From: Psoroptes ovis
Lineage: Eukaryota > Arthropoda > Arachnida > Sarcoptiformes > Psoroptidae
NCBI GenBank assembly: GCA_002943765.1
Contig: PQWQ01000001.1
Span: 3,073,501 to 3,137,500 of the forward strand
Direction of reading: 5' to 3'
DNA length: 64,000 nucleotides
This document shows, one piece after another, positions 27,501 through 36,100 of this stretch. How positions within the stretch are numbered: position 1 is the stretch's first letter; each line of letters begins with the position of its first letter. The translations under genes and the position numbers were made by a program. The notes beneath the pieces were generated by a model that saw only the letters and a list, made by a program, of their open reading frames with translations, searched no databases and was not told the DNA's origin.

Positions 27501-29485
27501 AATCATTTTGCATTGTTATTGCTTTTTTCTCCTTCAAATGTAACCAAATATCCCAGTAAAATACCCTGTAAACCAAATATCCCAGTAAACGAATTGATAA
27601 CTGAACAAATTGATTGATTGATTGATTTTCTTTACGATTTAATTTTGATTTAGTAGCTAGATTTAGTCATAAAACAATATAAACAAACATAAATCTAACA
27701 TTGTCAGTTGGATCAATATTTATTTTGTATAAAAATATATTTTAATTGTATTTTTACGATTTTTAATGTTTAAATTCAACTATTCACGAGAGAAACAGAA
27801 TTCTAAATTGAATTTCAGACTCTTTGATCGATATTCGATATTATATAAATTCAAAATTTTCACTTTAAATTATAGTTTTTTGCAGTAGATCAAAATATTG
27901 TATGATTCATTGTTGGTTTGATATTTGCAGCGAACAATTCAGAAAAAAACGGCAAAATCCAAAGATCACAGCTGTAACAGTAGCTGTGATTGTGATTTAG
28001 ATTTGAAAATCTTTAATAACAATCGTGGTAAAAATAATCGCAGTAAAAATAATAACCATCGCTTAAAACCTAGCCATAGTCATCGTCAGTGTCATCGTCA
28101 TCATCATCATAAGAACAAACATAATTGTCGTTCGAAACAAACGTTAAAAATGAATAAATCGAAGATGAAAATAAAAAACCAGCAGCAGCAACTACCGCAA
28201 CAGCAAAAATTGCTATTAAAAAAGCGTACAACACCATGTTTTGCCGATAACACGTTGATGAAAAGAGTTACAATATCTTCATCACCATCCAAATCACAGA
28301 CAACATCATCTTCACCGACAAAAGATGATAAAAGTGCAAGTAAAATGAGAACTAATCAACAACTACGGAATCAAATGATCGATGAAACAACACCTACACT
28401 GTTGATAGCGCCAAATGATTATGTTCATATATTCAAAGGAAAAATTACTGACACCTTCAAGATTATACCGAAAGAAATTGGAATGATATCTGAAATAAAC
28501 AATACAAATAATAATAATAATGATAATAATGGCAAAGAAATGAAAATAAATCAAGAACAACCACAGCCATCACCTCAAGAAAAGCAGCAGGAGCAACAAA
28601 AACTCATTGATGAAACACCAACATTTTTGATTGCACCAAATGATTATGTTCATATTTATAAGCAAGATAAAACTTGATTAAAAATTTTTTGTAAATAAAA
28701 AATTTAGCAAACTTACAAGATGACAAGGTTGTCGGTGTTGGTGTCAATGTTTTTGCAAATAATTTACTCGGCGGTATGATTGTCGATTGTTGTTGCTGTT
28801 GAAATGCATTAAATTTTCCATAAAGTAAATCTCTTGTCGATTGATGTTGTTGTGGTTGCTGTGGCTGTCGTTTGCGAAAATTTGAATCAAATAAATATTG
28901 TGGTTCTTCATATTGATGATATTGTGAAGATGAAGGCAACAGTTTTGATTCTTCATACAGCGACAATGATGAAGATGAAGATGTACTATTCTTGAACATC
29001 ATTAATCTTTGATCTATATTCGGTTGTATGAATGATGAATTATTGTTGCTATGATGATATTGTTGTTGAATGAAATTATTTGGTTGATGATGTTGATCAA
29101 ACAATGTTGATGAATTACCGAAGCAACGTTGTTGTTGTTGTTGCTGCTTCAAGTTTATGCTAGATGTTTGATTTAGATTATTTATTTGACGATTACGTTC
29201 TAATGTTCCAGATGATGTATAATAATTGCTATGATTATGACCATCAAAATTATTTGAATTATTATTATTATTCAACAAATATTTTGTTTGATATTGTTGA
29301 TATTTAAGATCAGATATTTCAAAATTATTCATTGTCGATAGATTATCATCATTTGTTGAATGATCTTTACTATGTGAACGCCGTAACCTAGTACCGATAC
29401 CTTGAAATGGTATTAGGCCACCACCACTGCTGCTGCTGGAATTATCATTTTTCTTACCCAATGTTGATCGATTCATTTTATCCAT
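8323..29485 (-). CDS. Ten: Teneurin (Ten-m/Odz family), complete coding model of 18 exons
   Basis: Exons in transcript order: 29485-28717, 26938-26518, 20189-19637, 19507-19099, 18895-18674, 18575-17895, 17809-17615, 17499-17359, 17133-16879, 16598-16398, 16285-16237, 16023-15862, 15733-15312, 15216-14867, 14796-14529, 14453-9628, 9518-8873, 8648-8323. All junction phases agree and the total is 10,896 nt, or 3,631 residues. Domains: Asn/Gln/Ser-rich intracellular region (1-692), TM helix (693-717), extracellular sandwich (about 800-985), EGF 1-8 (about 990-1262), Cys-rich bridge, carboxypeptidase-like/plug region (about 1354-1699), NHL propeller (about 1750-2130), YD/RHS shell ending near YDTLIGRW (about 3156), Tox-GHH/TCAP-like end. 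Teneurins are type II, homo- and heterophilic recognition proteins of neurons and muscle attachment. Usual length is about 2,700-3,000; the excess here is low-complexity insertion. Ten-a versus Ten-m orthology cannot be decided. The exon 5 acceptor is uncertain (18895 or 18859). Confidence 0.93.
9628..14453 (-). CDS. Teneurin exon 16: NHL propeller and YD/RHS shell
   Basis: A single 4.8-kb exon (about 1,609 residues). It begins YYYDDCPYILWTSLITKVRG and MEISDIGQWNLEIHKRYNPH, a signature entry to the NHL domain. NHL blades follow (AGIDGHSRSFSC, NSPDGSVFVGD, YPKDLAFANDGTLFFSDG, HPLDGTLFFIDN, FAPNGILYLSE, GDGNVYLAD), then many YD-type repeats (YDSDGQLIEMQG, YDTNGNLITF, YDHHGRLVLRRD). It closes with the RHS-type motif YDTLIGRWLIPNTDQLLE and YQYKQNDPINNN. 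Acceptor TTATGTAG, donor AAG|GTATGT. Confidence 0.95.
14529..15733 (-). CDS. Teneurin exons 13-15: carboxypeptidase-like/FN-plug region
   Basis: Exons 15733-15312, 15216-14867 and 14796-14529. Diagnostic stretches: RAAVIRGQVVGIELNGLIGI, FTLTRSDGWFDILVNGGG, CFEHHYQHMKPII, AETQ joined to SVYEKI, and YTFIWNKLNVYEQKVYG. These form the regulatory-domain/plug part that seals the YD shell in teneurin structures. Exon 14 carries Asn/Ser/Asp runs that are expansions relative to the family. Introns are 70-95 bp. Confidence 0.92.
15862..16598 (-). CDS. Teneurin exons 10-12: EGF 8 and Cys-rich bridge
   Basis: Exons 16598-16398, 16285-16237 (only 49 bp) and 16023-15862. EGF 8 reads NGCPNLCSKHGQC, an Asn/Gly/Asp insertion, then CQCDDGWNGHDC. 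The small exon adds DGLVDCADSECCHHEQC, and exon 12 continues GHQSLMCITSPNPLDILSRK and VSFLIEDGSVQSYAQ, both highly characteristic of teneurins. The Met at 16632 in the open frame is not used; the TTATCAG acceptor at 16599 gives the right phase. Confidence 0.93.
16879..17133 (-). CDS. Teneurin exon 9: EGF 5 (second half), 6 and 7
   Basis: Acceptor AATGATAG, donor TTAA|GTATGT. It completes EGF 5 (VYDLENDRCQCYQHYTGEDC), then encodes EGF 6 (CSLDCGQHGKCREGRCQC) and EGF 7 (CDQRCIEHGKCLNGTCHC). The open frame through 17134-17358 is intron, shown by a hydrophobic Ile run and good splice sites at both ends. Confidence 0.93.
17359..17809 (-). CDS. Teneurin exons 7-8: EGF 2-4 and start of EGF 5
   Basis: Two exons (17809-17615 and 17499-17359), both phase 1 to phase 1. 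EGF 2 (ICPVLCNGRGQYVQGSCHC) has Tyr in place of one Cys, leaving the unpaired Cys that mediates disulfide dimers in teneurins. EGF 3 (CEINDCNGNGICKDGVCHC) and EGF 4 (CIDPKCSGHGLCLNGDCFC) have six Cys. EGF 5 starts in exon 8 (KLYKFFPNCSNNG) and is cut by an intron at the Gly. Confidence 0.93.
17895..18575 (-). CDS. Teneurin exon 6: extracellular sandwich region and EGF 1
   Basis: Acceptor ATTTTCAG, donor GATA|GTAAGT. The segment LTPYSSWSIWFNQIQSFYIN, then HLFEQGFWYLSLVNDLDS, matches the conserved pattern before the first EGF of teneurins, where a 'GLWHLAFYND'-type strand is characteristic. EGF 1 reads CQNNCNNNGYCHSGRCHC, then FPGFIGTDC. Confidence 0.92.
18674..18895 (-). CDS. Teneurin exon 5: extracellular linker after the membrane
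   Basis: It continues the membrane exon with ALYKENKNDHLSAMKTFRTA and ends NSDIIQQH before donor T|GTTAGT. Two acceptors keep phase 1: AAAAG at 18896 (used here, behind a pyrimidine-rich stretch) and ATTTATCAG at 18860, which would remove twelve residues. A transcript would decide. Confidence 0.65.
19099..19507 (-). CDS. Teneurin exon 4: juxtamembrane region and transmembrane helix
   Basis: Acceptor GATTGACAG, start LLKNSFAGSGPPPTSLQSN, then His/Asn-rich sequence and RCCYNDNNSNN. The exon ends in a 25-residue hydrophobic helix (WLCSFSTIIMIILIFILIII and five more), followed by donor ACAG|GTAAAT. A single internal helix with no N-terminal signal peptide is the type II arrangement of teneurins. 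A longer ORF in another frame over 19255-19491 is only a shadow. Confidence 0.85.
19637..20189 (-). CDS. Teneurin exon 3: Asn/Asp-rich intracellular domain
   Basis: Acceptor ACATACAG, donor CAG|GTAAAT. It begins NIYVDGRTNQNSD, passes through a long acidic Asn/Asp stretch and ends IIPTDLNAMRPLQ. A Gly/Val stretch (SAGGGVVGHVGGIVYG) lies before the end. Phase 2 in, 0 out. Confidence 0.75.
20504..20547. other. Perfect 12-bp stem-loop in teneurin intron 2
   Basis: CATAAATTCTTT (20504-20515) and AAAGAATTTATG (20536-20547) are exact reverse complements around a 20-base loop. The pairing extends with one bulged base. An adjacent TTGTTTTTGT / ACAAAAACAA pair follows within 50 bases. Confidence 0.6.
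22986..23180 (-). CDS. Possible 64-residue secreted peptide ORF (unrecognised)
   Basis: ATG-initiated ORF in teneurin intron 2, same strand as teneurin. The first 35 residues are hydrophobic (MLFSFRCYQVFLGSLLVVGT and CWSYVCLIIL) like a signal peptide or membrane anchor. Then come SGENELTNFYKR with a dibasic pair and a short end NRVASNILGRCNICPRIL. It has less A/T bias and no homopolymers, unlike chance ORFs nearby. I recognise no family, and a 64-codon ORF can occur by chance, so this is tentative. Confidence 0.22.
   Translation of the reverse strand: MLFSFRCYQVFLGSLLVVGTCWSYVCLIILTRILSGENELTNFYKRNRVASNILGRCNICPRIL
23868..23979 (+). CDS. Possible internal exon of the nested plus-strand gene
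   Basis: Bounded by a strong acceptor (TTTGTTTTCAG) and a donor (CAAAAG|GTATGG). The frame encodes RIYLDKLADLQRSIPRLFRQ followed by Lys, and its end phase (0) fits the acceptor at 27931. There is no in-frame ATG between the upstream TAG and this segment, so it would need a further 5' exon. It may be a chance combination. Confidence 0.18.
24747..24763. repeat. TG dinucleotide microsatellite
   Basis: Uninterrupted GTGT tract of about 17 bases in teneurin intron 2. Confidence 0.9.
26518..26938 (-). CDS. Teneurin exon 2: intracellular domain, low complexity
   Basis: Acceptor TTCACACAG and donor CG|GTAAGT. It reads DKPSNDTASSPTYVTRLNEI, then Ser/Thr/Ala-rich sequence and a basic Gln-rich end (KKPFKQQQQQER). 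Phases 1 in and 2 out match exons 1 and 3. Basic clusters such as KNERKSNKKPFK could act as a nuclear localisation signal, as reported for teneurin intracellular domains in other animals (inference). Confidence 0.72.
27542..27589. repeat. 19-base direct repeat upstream of nested gene
   Basis: AACCAAATATCCCAGTAAA occurs at 27542-27560 and again at 27571-27589, a 29-base period. It lies 340 bases before the nested ORF's apparent acceptor. Confidence 0.8.
27931..28677 (+). CDS. Nested opposite-strand gene: basic, His/Gln-rich protein with duplicated LIAPNDYVHI motif
   Basis: About 248 codons following a good acceptor (ATATTTGCAG at 27921-27930), ending in TGA. No ATG precedes the acceptor in frame; translation could otherwise start at an internal Met (for example 28150). 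The N-terminal half is basic and rich in Asn, His, Ser and Lys, with CNSSCDCDLDLK near the start. The C-terminal half has two copies of IDET(T)PT(L/F)LIAPNDYVHI(F/Y)K at 28378-28440 and 28606-28665, joined by an Asn/Gln/Glu linker. Between copies most base changes are synonymous, which supports real coding. AATAAA follows 17 bases after the stop. I do not recognise the family, and no signal peptide or membrane segment is visible. It is read towards teneurin exon 1 and ends 40 bases from that exon's donor. Confidence 0.6.
   Translation, partial: RTIQKKTAKSKDHSCNSSCDCDLDLKIFNNNRGKNNRSKNNNHRLKPSHSHRQCHRHHHHKNKHNCRSKQTLKMNKSKMKIKNQQQQLPQQQKLLLKKRTTPCFADNTLMKRVTISSSPSKSQTTSSSPTKDDKSASKMRTNQQLRNQMIDETTPTLLIAPNDYVHIFKGKITDTFKIIPKEIGMISEINNTNNNNNDNNGKEMKINQEQPQPSPQEKQQEQQKLIDETPTFLIAPNDYVHIYKQDKT
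28694..28699 (+). promoter_or_regulatory. Poly(A) signal of the nested gene
   Basis: AATAAA starts 17 bases after the TGA of the nested ORF and about 17 bases before the teneurin exon 1 boundary. Cleavage would fall inside or next to the antisense of teneurin exon 1. Confidence 0.5.
28717..29485 (-). CDS. Teneurin exon 1: start of intracellular domain
   Basis: The ATG at 29485 sits in a good context (ACGATGG) with an in-frame TAA 18 bases upstream, so it is the likely start unless a further 5' exon splices in. The 256 residues are rich in Gln, Asn and Ser, with RLRRSHSKDHS near the start and a Pro-containing stretch (STIIPPSKLFAKTLTPTPTT) at the end. I saw no conserved N-terminal teneurin signature, so the identification rests on splicing into exons 2-4. 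Donor TCTT|GTAAGT, phase 1, matches exon 2. Confidence 0.72.
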
Positions 29486-30137
29486 CGTCTTACGTGTCTT
29501 TTACGTTGTATTGTATGCAAATCAATTATTGACTATTCTTACGATACCTAAATTGCATTCAAAATATTTTCAAATGTTTTTTTCATTCATTCATTCGAAT
29601 TTAAATATCTGTGATAAAACAAAAGAAAACGAAAAAATGATTAAATATTCATACAGACGGTTGGAGAAAAAACATATTCCAATATTTTGACGTGTCAAGA
29701 CATAATCGGTGTTGTGATTTGTATTACATAGAATATAGAGTAACAGAATCAAGAATATAATAATAAGCTACGACTAAAGAAAGCAGAAAATGAATCAGAA
29801 TATATTCATGCATGTACATGAAATCGTATGTAAATTAATGTTTATTATTATTAATATTATTCATTACGATAAAGGTCTTTGATGATTCTTTAAATACATT
29901 ATATGTATTGTCATCAATTTTTTCTATTTTATTCTCCATTTTTTCTATAATTCAAATATTATTCAATTTTCTATTTTTTCCATCTTACATTGATATTCAC
30001 TTTTTTTTGATTTACTTTCATTGATTTATTTTCTTCATTTTTTTTATTCTTATATTTATTCAAATATATGGAAAAATCTAAAATATAAAAAAGGAAAAAC
30101 ATATAATGGAAATTAAAAATTCCGATGCATGCGACTG

Positions 30138-30177
<40 letters not shown>

Positions 30178-33100
30178 ATATCGATGAGAATTGAATTCTA
30201 AGGAGAAAACAGAAAGACAGGACGAAAATTTACATAAAATTTATTCTTTGATTGCTGCATCGAAAAGGTATAATGCATACTGGAATAGAATTACGAATGT
30301 GAATCAAATTCAAGATTCACTTTTTTTCGATTTTTGCAACGAATCTCGAAGCAAAGCCAGAATTTCGTTATTGTATGCATTATTATTACTTATATTTAGA
30401 ATAATTTGAACAAACATAGATCTGAATTAACCATTAAGTGAGTATTAACCAAAAAAAAGTGAGAGAAAAACAGGAAAAAATTGCCAAATTTATTATGCCC
30501 GAATGCATATAAATAAAAAAATAAATAAATGCTTTTTATACTGTCTAAATGTCAACAAGAAAAACCGAATCGGCAAATGATAATAATGATAATTGAAAAT
30601 TATTTTCATCAATAATGATTTTTGATACAAATGATAAAAAATGTGTGCAAAACAGAAGAAAAAATTAAATCAAATATCTTTTTGATATTTTCATTATTAT
30701 TTGTGATTATCAATGTTTATTTTTGGAGACATTTTCATTGTGTAATTATCAATATTATTATTATTATTTAATGAATAAACATTTAATAACAGATTTTAGA
30801 AATATTAAATAATATCAACATCTAGAAAATGCCAACATAGCTCAAGTAAAAATGATGATAATAATGATTTTCGGTAAAATAATGAAATTTGGTTGAATAT
30901 TTCAAGCTGAAAAAAGAATTGCGGAAGAAGAAACGAAACCATGATTGTAAATGTTATTAGCACAAGGATGATGGTGAAACGTAGGCTGAAAAGGTTATTC
31001 AGACCCTTTTATACAATATTTAACGATGAACGAACAATGAAGGACATTGAATTTCTTTGTTCAATAATTTTATTCTCGAAGAATAAGTGTTGTTGCTGCA
31101 TTCATTTATATTTTTTACGCTGCCTTTACAATTTTGAATTTAAAATCCAAATTTTTAAAGAAAAAATTTCAAAAAACGAAAATACTTTGGATCAGTGCTG
31201 GTAAAAAATATGTTGTGGAAAATGTGGCAAACAACAGAATACCAGGAATAAAGGGAAAAATAGGAGAAAAATACAATGTGTTACACCATCGAAATAAATT
31301 TAATCTAAAGAAACATCGAGAAGAAACAAAAAAAATATTAAATCGACGAATTATTATTAAAAGAAAACGGAAAATTTATATATTTTTGGATGACAGATTT
31401 TTCAAACACATTTTCAATGTGTTTTTTTTTTCATTTCACTATGTGTCTTAAGGTTCAAATTTATAAATAATTTATGAATCTTTTAATATTTTGAAATTTA
31501 AAAAAAATTTTAGGCATTGGAATTGAGAAAAAAATGCAAATTTTTTTACTTGTTCTCTGATTCGCCATTGTACAACAATATTATGGGTGAAGATTAATCA
31601 AATTTTATATGGGTCAAAAATTTTACTCCACAATTCTACCCATTAAATTAGTGCTCGAATTAATTATGAAAATTAATTCAAGATATGAGCTTTGATTTTT
31701 TTTTTCGTTGCAAAAATCAAAAACCATAAGACTAGAAACCTTTGTAAAAAAAAACTCATAACCTTCTAAAACTTCGCAGAAATTTGTTTTTATGGCCTGA
31801 AATTTGGTTGATTTTCAGATTCAATGCAAACCAAAACAACATATGCTCTGGAATTTTTTTGGAGAGGAAAATACATTAATTCACGACAATCATTAAAATC
31901 TTGATCATTATCATCATCATGTGACACATTTATTAATTCAAAAAAAGCGCATTATTATTGCATATGGATTTCAAAATAAAAAAAAAACTTTCAAAAAATA
32001 TTTTGAAACATGTTTTTAAATTATGTTTATTTGGTTTTTATACTTTAATTTAAAAACATTGCATGTATTTTCATCCAAAAATAATTTCTCTCGGTCTTGA
32101 TACGGTTCAAGTCAATTAAACAATCATTATTATTGGCGGAGAGTAAATGATCGCATCAGATGGATAGATTTAAAATGGAAAAAAATGTTTCAAATTACTT
32201 TGAAACAACATAACATTTCATTTAAAAACATTTGAAACATTTGAAATTATGTTACAAAATTGTAAACATTCATGATTTGTGAGATATGGATTTTTAAATT
32301 GCAAATTTTAAAAAGCCGGTGATTTGAAGTAAAAAAAATTGAATTCTTTTAAATTCAAAGATATTCAGCTTACAATTCTCATATTTTCCATTTTAAAATA
32401 TACATAGATTTCATCCAAATTCTTTCTTATTTCGAATTATCATTCAAAATGTAATGAAATCTTATCTGAGAATATTTTTTGTGAATACATTATAATAATA
32501 ATCAGCAAAAAGAAATGATTCTGAATCAAAATTTTACTTTTGTCTCTCATTTCAATTATGATATTCAATTCAACATTCATTGTATTTGCGTATATATGAA
32601 AAGATAGTATTAATAATTCATTGAGTTTGGAATGTAAAAATGGATGAATGAAATTTTTTGGGAAAAATGGAAGAGGATTCTAAGCTTTGCTCCATAAAAG
32701 CTTTCAAAAAATATATTTCATCTTTATTTTTGAAATGAAAATAATAATAATAAAATGATAAATGGAACAAAGATTGATTATCATCATAGAAACAGAGAAA
32801 TTTTTCTGAAAAACTTGTTTCATTTCAATTCAGGAGAAAAATGATGGTGAAAAAAAACATAATCCTTTCAACCCTTTTCACACAAATACACATTTTTTAA
32901 ACAATGGTGAACAATGAATTTTTTAAAGGAAAAATAAGAAATAAAATTTCCAAGCATAAAACTTGAGCATGAATTGTTCAAAAAAGTAAAACTTTTCATT
33001 TAAAAATTGAAAGAATTTGATAATTAAGTGCAAAGCATTATGGCAATGTGCCACATTTGTGAATTTAAATTCACTTTGTGCAAGCAAATCAGCATAAAAA

Positions 33101-36100
33101 TGACCTTCTTTGACCAAATAACTAACGATAATCAAAGATGGTACTGACACATGATTGCACTAAAGAAAATCAGAATAATCAATTGAATTTTGATTTACTG
33201 ATCACATTTGCATTTGGTCATATTTCTTATAATTTTGCTCTAAACAATTTGAACTAATACAAAACTCTATTACACCGAGAGCGAAGAAGAGCAAAAAGTG
33301 AACAGCTTCTCGCATTTTATTTGGATACAGTCAAATCATATTCAATTGATGTGATATTATTTATTATCATTGTTATTATATTCATAGATTTACTTGAAAA
33401 TATATGAAAATAATTTAAGAATAAATAAATAATAATAAATTTAATTTACTCGTTATTAGTTATGAAGTAGTTTATTCGTTTCAATGAACAAAATGAACAT
33501 CATCATCAATGAAAAATGATTGAAAAGATTGAAACGTTCTTATACAGATACGTAACAGGACAGAGCGTAATAAAGGAGACGAATATGGAGAATATGGAAA
33601 AAGTTTAATGTCGTATATAATATCACAAGTGTGTAATGATCGAGAATAACTACATTCAATAAATAAAGAAGTGCAAGAAAGCAAAAGGAAATCAAGAAAA
33701 AATGCATTCAGCAGCATTTCAATATTATTATTATGGTCATTTATTTTTGAAAAATGTGTTTGTCTTTGGGTAAATTTGATTTTCTTTTGTGAATTTTGAA
33801 AAAAAAACCAAAACAATACAAATGTATTTTTCATACAAAGGAGAAGATAACTTTTTATTTCTCCATTGTTCTTTTTGAATTGATATTCAGAAATTTAGAA
33901 TTTTAAATTCTTACCAGAATTTATCTCAGGAAGAATTTATGGAATTATTAAAACAAAACAAAGGAGAAAAATATTGAAATTTTTTTTTATGAAATAAAAT
34001 AAAAGTGAAAATCATAAAAACACTTGGGCAATTTTTTTTTGTATAAATATTTCTTAAAATCTATTAAAATCAATGCACATTTTATCAAACAACAGTAACA
34101 ATGCATGTATTCAAGCTGTTACAAGGTTGGTCTGGTTTTTGTTCTTGTTTGATGCTCTAACAATTTTAGTAAGTAGCTTTATGTCAGAAAAAATTTTTCT
34201 GGTCGATTACTGGCCGAGCATAATTATTAAATTAGCAGAATATTAAATTATGTAAGTTAGTGATAATATAAGTATATATCAAGCTTATAATGATCATGAT
34301 AATATAGTCAAATTATATGAAAAATTACAAGTTATAATAATGCGTTTTCTCAGTATAAGTTTAATAAAACTAATTTATCATCGAAAAACCAGAAACCCTA
34401 AGAAATCATTATTTTTTCTATATTTTTTCGCCATTGAAAATCGCCTTAATTGGTGATGAAAATTATCGAAATTCAGCTGCATAAGCTGGCAGTTGTTTCT
34501 TACAATAATAATTTCAAAAAAGTTTTATTTTATTGAGAAAAATATCATTGTTTTCTTCATAATTTATATTTTTCGAATTATTATTATTACCCTTATTATT
34601 TCTTATTTTTTTTATAATCATTATCACGAAAAATGAATAATAAAAATCAAAATCAATAATGAAAATACATACAGTATATTTTCTTTTCTTGAAAACTTGG
34701 AACACTTGATAAGCATACTTTGTGAATGCTTATGAAAAATTGAATATTTTTCCAAAAATATAAAATTTATTTGCGAAAATAAGTATAAATAGACTGTATT
34801 TGTTGCTAAAATTTCTTTAAAAATCATAAACTTATTCATTCGATCGTCATTATTATTATTATCTTGATCATAAATATTATTCATACGAAAATATTGATTT
34901 GAAAAAACAATGAAACAATATTCAAAGTGAAATATCATATTAATATTATCATAATGAATAAATTGAATCAAATAATTCATATATTTTTGCGCTTAGAACC
35001 ACCAATATCTGATATGTCTGTAAAAATATCGTTCATTTTTTTCGTCGACAAACAAATTCAGATCAGATCTTTGGTTAATTTTATTATTCTTTGAAAAATA
35101 TTCAATTTATTCAATTTTATCATAAATTCTATGCTATGAAATATACGGCCATACATAAATTAAATCATTTCGATTCTGCTATTATTATTGTTATTATTAT
35201 CATTATTGCTATTATTATACGGTAACCATAAATTTAGAATTATTATTATTCTCTATTATCATAATTCTCAACTTATTAAAAATTCTGTGCAATTCTAAAA
35301 TAAAGAAATAGGCTTCAATTTGGTTGACAGAAGAAGAAAAAAAATCATTAATTCAACATTTATTTAAAAGAAAATAAACACACTCAGACACACCGACTAA
35401 AACACGCAGAAAATCTTCAAGAACTCAAGAATAATTAAAGGTTCAATGTAAATCGTTGTTTAATACATAATAATCATATAAAATATTGGGCGTTGTATTT
35501 TCATTAATTTTTTTTTCATTTAAATTATTATTAATAATGATATTATTATTATCATTATCTTCATTAATTCAGTATTATTAGCATTATTATCATTATCTTT
35601 ATTATCATATTTCATAATCATAATAATGATAATAATTATGATTGCATGAAAATTTTTTTTTTCTATTACTTTTTTGGATAAATCTTAAATTATATTTACC
35701 ATAGAAAATTATGCACATATAATAGTTTGATATTTAATTATTATTCAAATAAATTTTTCTCCTTTTTCTTTGGTTCATTATAAAAGTTTATTATCATTAC
35801 TTAAAGGGTTATTAAATGTCAATTCAAATGAAGGGCTATGACATAATAATCAAGTTATTGCTGATATACCAGGATATTAATGATTTTATTGAATGAAAAA
35901 TCAGAGCAAATCTATGATTTTTGTAAAAATTCTTTCAAAACCGGGATTTTTGACATTTGAATCAATAGAATTTCCAGATTTCATTTCGAAAATTGAAAAA
36001 GGAAATTCAACAATCCAGATTTATAATTGAAAATATTTAAATTTTTTTTTGTTGAAAATTCTCGAATCAAAATTTTGAAATGTGCACTGAATTTTTTGGT

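Larger units (their letters stand above)
26939..28716. other. Teneurin intron 1 (1.8 kb), host of the nested gene
   Basis: Intron between teneurin exons 2 and 1. Its exon-1-proximal half is occupied by the opposite-strand ORF at 27931-28677. The other half is AT-rich, with a 19-base direct repeat at 27542-27560 and 27571-27589. Confidence 0.65.

Noticed and set aside
30941..31204. 87-codon ORF with a CCCC run
   Set aside because: Biased Phe/Lys/Ile composition, no domain, no splice or family support; consistent with a chance ORF.
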